Shown here: positions 1 to 4,962 of the stretch, in pieces
Layout: every line of letters starts with the position of its first letter
How positions within the stretch are numbered: the stretch's first letter is position 1
From: JBFIHZ01 sp041601535
GTDB lineage: Bacteria; Pseudomonadota; Gammaproteobacteria; Xanthomonadales; SZUA-36
Assembly: GCA_041601535.1 (NCBI GenBank)
Contig: JBFIHZ010000275.1
Span: forward strand, 1-5,881
DNA length: 5,881 nucleotides
Direction of reading: 5' to 3'
The notes under the pieces: generated by a model
The model's database searches: none
What the model was told of the DNA's origin: nothing
The model's input: the letters and a program-made list of their open reading frames with translations, nothing else
Translations under genes and position numbers: made by a program

Positions 1-321
1 AATAATAAATCAGTCACCAGCCAGGTGGCGGTGCAGTCCGGCCAGACCATCTTCCTGGGAGGGCTGATTTCCGAGCAGACTTCGCTGGGCCGCAGTGGTG
101 TTCCTTACCTCAGCCGGGTACCGTTGATTGGGCCGCTGTTTGGTTCGCGCTCCAAGGCAAATTCACGCAGCGAGACGCTGGTTATGATCACCCCAACGGT
201 AGTGGAGAACTCGGTGGATCTGCAGCGGGTCAGCGAGGAAATGGAGAAGGAATTCACCCGCGTGCCGCCGCTGAAGATCACCACAATGGTCAAAACGCCG
301 GAAGATAACAGCAAGGAATGA
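1..321 (+). CDS. gspD: Type II secretion system secretin GspD, C-terminal part (5' end outside window)
   Basis: The frame is open from base 1 and ends at TGA 319-321, leaving 106 codons of what in this family is usually a protein of 600-750 residues. Secretins form the multimeric outer-membrane pore through which folded proteins leave the periplasm. The visible part carries the typical end of the secretin core: a V-A-V-Q-S-G-Q-T-I-F-L-G-G-L-I segment, then G-V-P-Y-L-S-R-V-P-L-I-G-P-L-F-G, then R-S-E-T-L-V-M-I-T-P-T-V-V, which is the last beta-strand of the barrel region. A charged tail of about 40 residues follows; in this family that region can form the S-domain that binds a pilotin, but I cannot confirm this here. 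An internal ATG at base 25 is not the true start, because conserved secretin sequence runs upstream of it. The pattern fits GspD better than PilQ or a type III secretin, though a MshL-like relative is not excluded. No clear intrinsic terminator follows. Confidence 0.93.
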   Translation, partial: NNKSVTSQVAVQSGQTIFLGGLISEQTSLGRSGVPYLSRVPLIGPLFGSRSKANSRSETLVMITPTVVENSVDLQRVSEEMEKEFTRVPPLKITTMVKTPEDNSKE

Positions 322-407
322 GCTGAATCCGCGCGGCCAGGGTAGTGGTGGTTCGGCCTGTGGTCTGGAAGTCAGTTCAGGAAAACCCGGCCTGGCCTGG
401 AAAAGGG

Positions 408-419
408 GCTGGCGCCAGC
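408..419. repeat. 12-bp perfect palindrome between gspD and the lipoprotein gene
   Basis: GCTGGCGCCAGC reads identically on both strands. It lies in the 154-base gap between the secretin stop and the lipoprotein start, about 55 bases before the start codon. It could be a protein-binding site or chance in GC-rich sequence. It has no loop and no following T-run, so it is not a terminator. An AT-rich patch (TTAATTAA, 437-444) lies just downstream, but no convincing -35/-10 pair is visible in the gap. The lipoprotein gene may therefore be read from the secretin operon. Confidence 0.3.
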
Positions 420-475
420 GTAAAAACCAGTAAAGATTAATTAATGCAACAGCATACAACAGGAAATTCGAAACC

Positions 476-925
476 ATGAGCATTGCAAATTATCCAAGCA
501 TTTCGGACACCAGCGGATTGCTCAAACGCGCAGGTTTGCCGCTTTTGGCCCTGCTGCTGATGGTGCTTTTAACTGCCTGCGCCGGCACCGGAAAGAAGAC
601 TCCAGGTATCGAACAACGGGCACAGGCACGCTGGGATGCGGTATTGAACCGGGACCTGGATTCCGCTTACCAGTACTTTTCACCGGGTTACCGATCCGCG
701 CATTCACGGGTGGATTACGAGGTAGCCCTGCGCATGCGCAGGGTGGCCTGGACTTCGGCAGAAGTGCTGGAATCAAGCTGTGAGGCCGATGCCTGCACGG
801 TTTCGGTCAATGTTGGCTACCGCGTGGCACAGCCGGTTCCGGGCGTGCCCAAGTGGGAAAGCAAGAGCATAGTCAAGGAACGCTGGGTGCGTACCCAGGG
901 CGAATGGTGGTACGTGCCGGATTGA
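476..925 (+). CDS. Predicted outer-membrane lipoprotein of unknown function, NTF2-like appearance
   Basis: This encodes 149 residues. A short polar head with K17-R18 is followed by a leucine-rich hydrophobic stretch (about residues 19-32) and a lipobox L-T-A-C with Cys35 as the lipidated residue. Position +2 is Ala rather than Asp, which in enterics favours sorting to the outer membrane. The mature part starts with a charged helix (residues 45-65, R-A-Q-A-R-W-D-A-V-L-N-R-D-L-D-S-A-Y), then an S-P-G-Y-R-S turn, and ends in beta-like segments with W-V-R-T-Q-G-E-W-W-Y-V. This helix-then-sheet order resembles small NTF2/SnoaL-like folds, but no catalytic residues can be assigned. Cys102 and Cys107 could form a disulfide. 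AGGAA at 461-465 lies ten bases before the ATG and supports this start; the head of 16 residues before K17 is longish, but I see no better start. Its place behind gspD might suggest a secretion-related role, which is only inference. Confidence 0.83.
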   Translation: MSIANYPSISDTSGLLKRAGLPLLALLLMVLLTACAGTGKKTPGIEQRAQARWDAVLNRDLDSAYQYFSPGYRSAHSRVDYEVALRMRRVAWTSAEVLESSCEADACTVSVNVGYRVAQPVPGVPKWESKSIVKERWVRTQGEWWYVPD

Positions 926-1068
926 AATCGGCTTACCGGCGGCCGGTCCCGGCACGGTGCTGCCGCCAGGAATCCGGGATGGCTGTTTCACCGCCTGTTT
1001 TCATAACTTTACATTAGCCCTTTTACAGGCCTGCGAACGGCTGGCTCGACGGGCTGGTCCAATGTACT

Positions 1069-1097
1069 GGAAAGCCTGTTGTTTCAAGGCTTTTTCC
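1069..1097. terminator. Possible intrinsic terminator (inverted repeat with A-run and T-run)
   Basis: AAAGCCT (1071-1077) and AGGCTTT (1087-1093) are perfectly complementary around a nine-base loop, and the second arm runs into a five-base T tract (1091-1095). The flanking GG (1069-1070) could also pair with CC (1096-1097) across two unpaired T's. It lies about 145 bases after the lipoprotein stop and could end transcription coming from the left. Only three of the seven pairs are G-C and the T-run is short and partly inside the stem, so a weak terminator or a chance repeat is also possible. Confidence 0.35.
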
Positions 1098-1144
1098 CAC
1101 CTCAAAGCAACCGGCTGCAAGGCTCTCAGCACCACCCCTCATTC

Positions 1145-1173
1145 TTGCTTTGATATTTCAATTATCGTAACAT
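1145..1173 (+). promoter_or_regulatory. Candidate sigma-70 promoter for the exported-protein gene
   Basis: TTGCTT (1145-1150) and TAACAT (1168-1173) are separated by 17 bases, the optimal spacing. They match three of six and four of six bases of the TTGACA and TATAAT consensus. The spacer is AT-rich in an otherwise GC-rich gap. Transcription would begin near 1180 and give a leader of about 105 bases. The match is moderate, so this is a prediction from spacing and position. An activator or another sigma factor could be involved if the gene is as strongly expressed as its codon use implies. Confidence 0.4.
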
Positions 1174-1211
1174 TGGGCCGCGAATAACCGGACTTAGGTC
1201 GGGTCTCACCT

Positions 1212-1274
1212 ATGCAGTTGGGTGAATCGCACTGTTCCGGCTTTGTTCGCGAAGCCCTGTGTACACAACTTTAG
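1212..1274 (+). CDS. Possible 20-residue leader peptide (upstream open reading frame)
   Basis: An ATG at 1212-1214 opens a frame of 20 codons that stops at TAG 1272-1274. The last two bases of that stop are the first two bases of the AGGAG Shine-Dalgarno site of the exported-protein gene. It contains two Cys and no run of a single amino acid, so it does not look like a classical amino-acid attenuation peptide. No strong ribosome site precedes it; AGG at 1196-1198 is too far away. If translated, ribosomes ending here would sit on the ribosome site of the next gene, which could couple or compete. A frame this short can easily be chance. Confidence 0.2.
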   Translation: MQLGESHCSGFVREALCTQL

Positions 1275-1277
1275 GAG
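1271..1277 (+). promoter_or_regulatory. Strong Shine-Dalgarno site that fixes the start at 1285
   Basis: TTAGGAG lies seven bases before ATG 1285-1287, counted from the end of AGGAG (1273-1277). The same frame could be opened at GTG 1222, but that would add 21 residues ahead of a perfect signal peptide and has no ribosome site, so 1285 is the real start. Confidence 0.85.
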
Positions 1278-1284
1278 TGTTGTA

Positions 1285-2952
1285 ATGAATAGAAAAAATC
1301 TGACAGCTGCTGTGCTGGCGGGACTGGCAGGTGCTGCCGGTATCGCAGGCACCGCACAAGCAGTCAACCTGAATCCGGATGGATTGGGCCAGGTCCTGGT
1401 TTATCCGTACTACACCACCAGAGACGGCAATGACACCCTGCTTTCAGTGGTTAACACCACCGACAGCGCCAAGGCTGTTAAAGTTCGCTTCAAAGAAGGT
1501 TACAACTCACGTGAAGTCCTCGACTTCAACATGTACTTGTCTGCTTATGACGTGTGGGTTGCAGCCATCGCTGATGACGCGGGTACGCCGACTCTGTTCA
1601 TCCCTGATACCACTTGCACCGTTCCGTACCTGTACGGCGATGGCGTAGAAGCTGGTCTTGGCATGGGCGTTCAGGAGTTCCTGCCTTACGATTACACCGG
1701 TGACTTTGAAGACGGTGGCCCGACCGATATCGGTCGTGCAGCGGAAGGTCATTTCGAAATCATCGAAATGGGTACCCTGACCAACGATACCGAAACCGCC
1801 AAACGTCTGGGTTCTGCTGACGCAGCTACCCACATCTATGACGATGGCAAGCAGGTACCGGCCGATTGCTACCAGCTGGTAGACAACTGGACTGAGTTCG
1901 CTTCAGGCCCAGACGGCATGTGGATTGTGGACGAAGATCTGGATATCACCCGCAACAGCGGTGGTTTGTTCGGTGGCGCTGCCATCGTTAACGTAGGCAA
2001 AGGCACCATGCATGCTTACGACGCCAAAGCTATCCAGGGCTACTCCAAGCGTCCGAACGGTAACCACTTCCGTCCGGGTAACAGCAACCCAAGCCTGAAC
2101 GACGGCACCGAGAACACCGCAGTTGTATTCTTCGGCGTTCCTCAGGATCGCGCGGTTTCTCTGCACTACTACCGCAGCATCGACGCCATTTCAGCGGTAT
2201 TCATGCATGAGTACATCATGAATGAATACAACATCGAGTCTGGCCTCAACGCGGCTTCTGAGTGGGTAGTTACTTTCCCCACCAAGAACTACTACGTTGA
2301 TCCTCTGACTGGCGGTACGCTGGAAGAAGAAATCTGGATTCCGGATGAAACCGATCCAGGTTGCGGCGGTTGGACCCAGGGTTCTGGCGAGCCATACCCG
2401 ACCCGTTACGGACCGTTCGGTGATGAAACCGGTTGGGAACTGTGCACCTACGTAGATATCGGTGGTGATTTCGGTCGCAATCCGTTTACCTCCGTATTTG
2501 ACGGCGAAGCTTGCGAATTCTTCGATCTGGAAATCTGGGATCGTGAAGAAAATGCAGGTCCGGACACCCCGGGTAACGATCGTCCGCCGATCGTATCTCC
2601 GGCACCTCCGGGCGGTTCTACCCCTCCGGGCGCTCCGTTTGAGCTGTGCTACGAAGTCAACATCCTGCGCTTCGGTGACAACCCTGTCTTCGGATCCGAT
2701 CTGGTTGAAGACGGTGGTCTGGCTTACACCATCGGTAACGCTGCTCAGGCAGGTTGGGCGCGTATCGACATGGGTGCCGATCCTGAGCATCAGGACTCTA
2801 ACGGCCTCGTAGGTCTGCCGGTAACCGGTTTCTGGGCTGTTCAGTATGAGAACGGATTCCTGGGTACACCGGAAGCCAGCGTTCTGGCCAACTACGGTGG
2901 CATGTTCGACCACAAATCCAACGTACGTCGCAAGTCGTTACGGGATCAGTGA
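1285..2952 (+). CDS. Exported, probably abundant acidic protein of unknown function
   Basis: This encodes 555 residues. The N-terminus is a clear Sec signal peptide: M-N-R-K-N, then an Ala/Gly/Leu-rich core (residues 6-23), with cleavage expected after A-Q-A at residue 26. The mature protein starts V-N-L-N-P-D-G-L-G-Q-V-L-V-Y-P-Y-Y-T and continues with a segment reading like a beta-sandwich (S-V-V-N-T-T, then K-V-R-F-K-E-G). It is rich in Asp, Glu, Gly and aromatic residues. Six Cys are present in the mature part, at 111, 195, 360, 387, 410 and 455, an even number that fits disulfides formed outside the cytoplasm. A Pro/Gly-rich linker lies at about 429-450. I see no lipobox, no LPXTG, PEP-CTERM or GlyGly anchor, no catalytic motif, and no terminal Phe as in outer-membrane barrels. 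Arg codons are 10 CGT, 7 CGC, 2 AGA and 1 CGG, a pattern of highly expressed genes unlike the neighbours. It has its own candidate promoter, strong ribosome site and terminator. I recognise the style of a conserved gammaproteobacterial exported protein but cannot assign a function. Confidence 0.9.
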   Translation: MNRKNLTAAVLAGLAGAAGIAGTAQAVNLNPDGLGQVLVYPYYTTRDGNDTLLSVVNTTDSAKAVKVRFKEGYNSREVLDFNMYLSAYDVWVAAIADDAGTPTLFIPDTTCTVPYLYGDGVEAGLGMGVQEFLPYDYTGDFEDGGPTDIGRAAEGHFEIIEMGTLTNDTETAKRLGSADAATHIYDDGKQVPADCYQLVDNWTEFASGPDGMWIVDEDLDITRNSGGLFGGAAIVNVGKGTMHAYDAKAIQGYSKRPNGNHFRPGNSNPSLNDGTENTAVVFFGVPQDRAVSLHYYRSIDAISAVFMHEYIMNEYNIESGLNAASEWVVTFPTKNYYVDPLTGGTLEEEIWIPDETDPGCGGWTQGSGEPYPTRYGPFGDETGWELCTYVDIGGDFGRNPFTSVFDGEACEFFDLEIWDREENAGPDTPGNDRPPIVSPAPPGGSTPPGAPFELCYEVNILRFGDNPVFGSDLVEDGGLAYTIGNAAQAGWARIDMGADPEHQDSNGLVGLPVTGFWAVQYENGFLGTPEASVLANYGGMFDHKSNVRRKSLRDQ

Positions 2953-2992
2953 TCGAAACGATCCGTTAAGTAATAAGGGGTCGCAAGATCCC
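2951..2992. repeat. Two small hairpins just after the exported-protein gene
   Basis: GATCG-AAA-CGATC (2951-2963) starts within the stop codon. GGGGTC-GCAA-GATCCC (2977-2992) forms six pairs, one of them G-T, closed by a GNRA-type GCAA loop. Both lie ahead of the main terminator hairpin, with TAATAA (2971-2976) between them. Stable hairpins at a 3' end can protect a message from exonucleases, which would suit an abundant transcript. Neither is followed by a T-run, so they are not terminators themselves. Confidence 0.4.
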
Positions 2993-3000
2993 GGCAAGAA

Positions 3001-3036
3001 AACGAGGGGCTGCTTTTGCAGCCCCTTCGTTTGTCT
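3001..3036 (+). terminator. Intrinsic (rho-independent) terminator of the exported-protein gene
   Basis: GGGGCTGC (3006-3013) and GCAGCCCC (3018-3025) pair perfectly around a TTTT loop. The stem can be extended by AACGA (3001-3005) with TCGTT (3027-3031), leaving one bulged T. A T-rich tail (TTCGTTTGTCT) follows. It lies about 50 bases after the stop codon and should separate this gene from the PPIase gene. Confidence 0.82.
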
Positions 3037-3093
3037 GGGGGTGATTCAATTTGCCCGTGAACCACTGCACCATTCCCGGGTCAGACAGAAAAT

Positions 3094-3110
3094 GGTTTCA
3101 CACAGAAACC
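3094..3110. repeat. Inverted repeat upstream of the PPIase gene
   Basis: GGTTTC (3094-3099) and GAAACC (3105-3110) are perfect complements around ACACA, about 45 bases before the PPIase start. It could be an operator or a leader hairpin. A second, smaller repeat, TTTAC-CACTA-GTAAA (3125-3139), follows. No good -35/-10 pair is visible in 3037-3154, so the promoter of the PPIase gene remains unidentified. Confidence 0.3.
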
Positions 3111-3154
3111 TGATGTCCATCCTGTTTACCACTAGTAAAACTGTTGAGAACGTT

Positions 3155-4126
3155 ATGCGAATGATCAAATTGAGTTTGCTGAGTGCGCTGCTGTGCGCCT
3201 CCATATCCACCGGTCTGTTGGCGCAAGAGAATGCAGAAGCCACGCCTGTGGACCGCAATGACCCTGAAGAAGTCTTCGCCTACCAGGGCGACGCAATCCT
3301 GACCCAGGAAGGCATAGATGCGGCTTTCTCACGTATTCCCGAAGCCAACCGCACGCTGTTTATCCGCGATGGGGCCAAGGTGGACCAGATGTTACGCAAT
3401 CTGCTGAAAGCCAAGCTGGTGTCCGCCGACGCCAGGCGGGTGGGTTTCGATCAGGATCCGATGGTGCAAAAACGTTTGCAATTGGCTATCGAAAAAGAAC
3501 TGGCGGAAGCCTGGCTGGAGGCGCTGGTTGACCAGGCTCCGGTTGCGGACTACGAGGCCATGGCTCGTGAAGATTACCTGGCGCATCCGGAAAATTATCA
3601 GAACTCGCTGGCGCTGGACGTTACCCATATCCTGATCAGCTCGGAAGGACGAGGTGATGAGGAAGCGCTGGAACTGGCAACCAATCTGCGTGCTGAACTG
3701 ATGGAGGACCCCAGCCGGTTTGAAGAAATGGTCAAATTGCATTCAGATGACCCGGCGAAGAAGTCCAATGACGGACATTATGCGAACATGCGCCGTGGCC
3801 AGATGGTCAAGCCGTTTGAAAATGCGGCATTTGCCCTGGTGCGGCCGGGTGACATCAGCCGGCCAGTCAAAACGGAGTATGGATACCACATCATCCGGCT
3901 GGATGCGCGCAAGGGCGGTGATGTTCCTCCGTGGGAGGAGGTTGAAGCAGAAGCTGTGGCCAAGGCCAAACAGCGCTACGAGGAGATCTATCGTGGCAAT
4001 TACCTGCAGAAGCTGTTCAGCGAAAAACTGGTGATACCGGAGGGCGCGGTGGAAATCATGGCCAAGCGCCATTTTGGTGAAAACCTGGAAAAAGCTCCGG
4101 TATTTGACGGTGACAAGATAGACTGA
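3155..4126 (+). CDS. Periplasmic peptidyl-prolyl cis-trans isomerase, PpiC/parvulin type (SurA-like layout)
   Basis: This encodes 323 residues. A Sec signal peptide (residues 1-23, cleavage after L-L-A) sends it to the periplasm, where parvulins catalyse Xaa-Pro isomerisation and help fold exported or outer-membrane proteins. Residues about 40-150 are charged and helical, like the SurA/PrsA N-terminal chaperone region. The parvulin domain spans about 153-250 and shows T-H-I-L (His158), H-S-D-D-P (His196, with Asp198-199 near the usual Cys/Asp position), R-G-Q-M (Met217), P-F (Phe221) and E-Y-G-Y-H-I-I-R-L (His245). The usual G-G-D/E-L-G loop is replaced by N-D-G-H-Y-A. A charged helical tail of about 70 residues follows. 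The frame is open further upstream, but the signal peptide fixes the start at ATG 3155 or ATG 3161. GAGAA (3146-3150) is four and ten bases from these, so 3161 is a real alternative. A terminator lies before it; nothing clear lies after. Confidence 0.9.
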   Translation: MRMIKLSLLSALLCASISTGLLAQENAEATPVDRNDPEEVFAYQGDAILTQEGIDAAFSRIPEANRTLFIRDGAKVDQMLRNLLKAKLVSADARRVGFDQDPMVQKRLQLAIEKELAEAWLEALVDQAPVADYEAMAREDYLAHPENYQNSLALDVTHILISSEGRGDEEALELATNLRAELMEDPSRFEEMVKLHSDDPAKKSNDGHYANMRRGQMVKPFENAAFALVRPGDISRPVKTEYGYHIIRLDARKGGDVPPWEEVEAEAVAKAKQRYEEIYRGNYLQKLFSEKLVIPEGAVEIMAKRHFGENLEKAPVFDGDKID

Positions 4127-4185
4127 ACCGGCTTCTGTCACTCCACTGCCGCTGGCGCTGCGTTCGCGCGTAGAATGTGCATGCA

Positions 4186-4962
4186 ATGAAAGCACTTTCC
4201 AATAATATTTTCTGGCAGCTGGTTTCGCGGACCATTCGCACCGAGTACCTGGAAAACCTCACCGGTTTTGCCTGGGTGGTATTGCAGCCCTTGCTGATGC
4301 TGGCTGTGTATGCGTTTGTGTTCACGTCCATTTTCAAGGCACGCATTCCCGATGCCGCCGGTGTCGGGTTCGTGCCTTACCTGGCCATCGCATTCTGGCC
4401 ATGGACGGCATTTTCCGAATCAATACTCAAGGCTGCCGGAACCGTAACTGCCAATGCCGCGCTGATTGGCAAGGTGGCCTTTCCCAGTGAGCTGCTGCCG
4501 CTGTCTGTCGTGGCAGCCACGTTTATGATGCATATGGCGGGCTATCTGGCCGTTTTGCTGGTCTTGCAGCTCAGTGGCACACCGGTTCACTGGCTGGGCC
4601 TGCTGGTGGCTTTGCCGGTGTTATTGCTGTTGTTCCTGTTCGCCTGTGCCATCAGCCTGGTGGTCAGTGCATTGCAGGTATTTGTAAGGGATGTGGCGCA
4701 GATTCTTCCACCACTGATGACCTTCTGGTTTTTCACCACGCCCATCCTGTATTCACCATCGCTGCTGCCCGAATCACTGGCTCCGCTGATGCAATGGAAT
4801 CCGATGAGCTGGTATGTCACGCATTTGCGTGAGTTGCTGTTGTTTGGCAACTGGACGGCCAGTTGGTCTGATCTGGCGCTGCCGTTGGTGTCCATCGGAT
4901 TACTGTGGCTGGGTCTTAAGTTTTTCAGAAAATTTTCCGGTCATTTCGAGGACTTCCTGTGA
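4186..4962 (+). CDS. wzm: Polysaccharide ABC exporter, membrane subunit (Wzm/KpsM/TagG family)
   Basis: This encodes 258 residues, the usual length of the family (about 260). It is the ABC-2 type inner-membrane half that forms the channel for a lipid-linked glycan such as O-antigen, capsule or related polymer. An amphipathic N-terminal segment with R-T-I-R-T-E-Y and W-V-V-L-Q-P leads into about six membrane spans, roughly at 28-50, 63-82, 105-130, 137-160, 172-192 and 228-248. Family hallmarks are F-V-R-D-V-A-Q-I followed by F-W-F-F-T-T-P-I-L-Y-S, and W-N-P-M-S-W-Y-V-T-H-L-R-E near the end. GTG 4177 could add three residues, but ATG 4186 gives the more typical start; neither has a clear Shine-Dalgarno site. 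Its last four bases overlap the start of the ATPase gene, so the two are translationally coupled. Which glycan is carried cannot be told from this subunit. Confidence 0.9.
   Translation: MKALSNNIFWQLVSRTIRTEYLENLTGFAWVVLQPLLMLAVYAFVFTSIFKARIPDAAGVGFVPYLAIAFWPWTAFSESILKAAGTVTANAALIGKVAFPSELLPLSVVAATFMMHMAGYLAVLLVLQLSGTPVHWLGLLVALPVLLLLFLFACAISLVVSALQVFVRDVAQILPPLMTFWFFTTPILYSPSLLPESLAPLMQWNPMSWYVTHLRELLLFGNWTASWSDLALPLVSIGLLWLGLKFFRKFSGHFEDFL
4948..4952 (+). promoter_or_regulatory. Ribosome binding site that fixes the GTG start of the ATPase gene
   Basis: GAGGA lies inside the end of the membrane-subunit gene, six bases before GTG 4959-4961. That GTG shares bases with the TGA stop 4960-4962 of the preceding gene. 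This arrangement supports the unusual GTG start and coupled translation of the two subunits. Confidence 0.75.

Larger units (their letters stand above)
1187..1283 (+). promoter_or_regulatory. Structured 5' leader with several consecutive hairpins
   Basis: Four small stem-loops can be drawn by eye. (a) 1187-1204 is ACC-G-GAC, loop TTAG, GTC-G-GGT, with one G/G mismatch. (b) 1206-1225 is TCACC/GGTGA extended by a T-G and an A-T pair around TGCAGT. (c) 1239-1256 is GGCTTTG, loop TTCG, CGAAGCC, seven pairs including one T-G. (d) 1265-1283 is ACAAC/GTTGT with the Shine-Dalgarno AGGAG exposed in its nine-base loop. A perfect 10-bp palindrome, TGTGTACACA (1258-1267), overlaps (d). Such a leader could stabilise the message or regulate translation. 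It matches no riboswitch class that I recognise. Confidence 0.35.
926..1284. other. Gene-free stretch of 359 bases upstream of the exported-protein gene
   Basis: I see no convincing protein gene here. A 76-codon frame at 957-1187 lacks a ribosome site and reads as low-complexity Ala/Cys/His-rich sequence, so I do not accept it. The left part (about 936-967) is GC-rich, with small inverted repeats such as CGGCA/TGCCG (950-954 and 961-965) but no T-run. The middle holds an inverted repeat at 1071-1093. The right part holds a candidate promoter (1145-1173) and a leader with several hairpins. The length and content fit a control region for the next gene. Confidence 0.6.

Noticed and set aside
163..483. 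106-codon minus-strand frame across the end of gspD and the following gap
   Set aside because: It overlaps secure secretin sequence, has no ribosome site and has a composition typical of antisense shadow.
1008..1027. Two TTTACA -35-like hexamers (1008-1013 and 1022-1027)
   Set aside because: Neither has a -10-like sequence at the right distance.
957..1187. 76-codon frame in the gap before the exported-protein gene
   Set aside because: It has no ribosome site, is rich in Cys, His and Ala without any motif, and overlaps the likely terminator and promoter elements.
1222..1284. GTG start extending the exported protein by 21 residues
   Set aside because: It has no Shine-Dalgarno site, and the extension would bury a well-formed signal peptide that begins at ATG 1285.
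2191..2913. 240-codon open frame on the minus strand inside the exported-protein gene
   Set aside because: The + strand frame has a signal peptide, ribosome site and terminator. The antisense frame has none of these and arises from the biased codon use of the real gene.
3092..3105. 14-base exact repeat ATGGTTTCACACAG, also present at 5565-5578
   Set aside because: One copy lies in a gap and the other inside the ATPase Walker B to H-loop coding region. The match does not extend further, so chance is the simplest explanation.
2846..3154. Upstream extension of the PPIase frame into the end of the exported-protein gene
   Set aside because: It would run through the terminator hairpin and place about 100 residues before an obvious signal peptide.
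3155..3220. Possible lipobox at Cys14 of the PPIase signal peptide
   Set aside because: The residue before the Cys is Leu rather than Gly, Ala or Ser, while a normal signal peptidase I site L-L-A follows at residue 23.
4171..4176. TAGAAT as a -10 box just before the wzm gene
   Set aside because: No -35-like hexamer lies 16-18 bases upstream. Transcription would start almost at the start codon, and the leader would be too short for a ribosome site.
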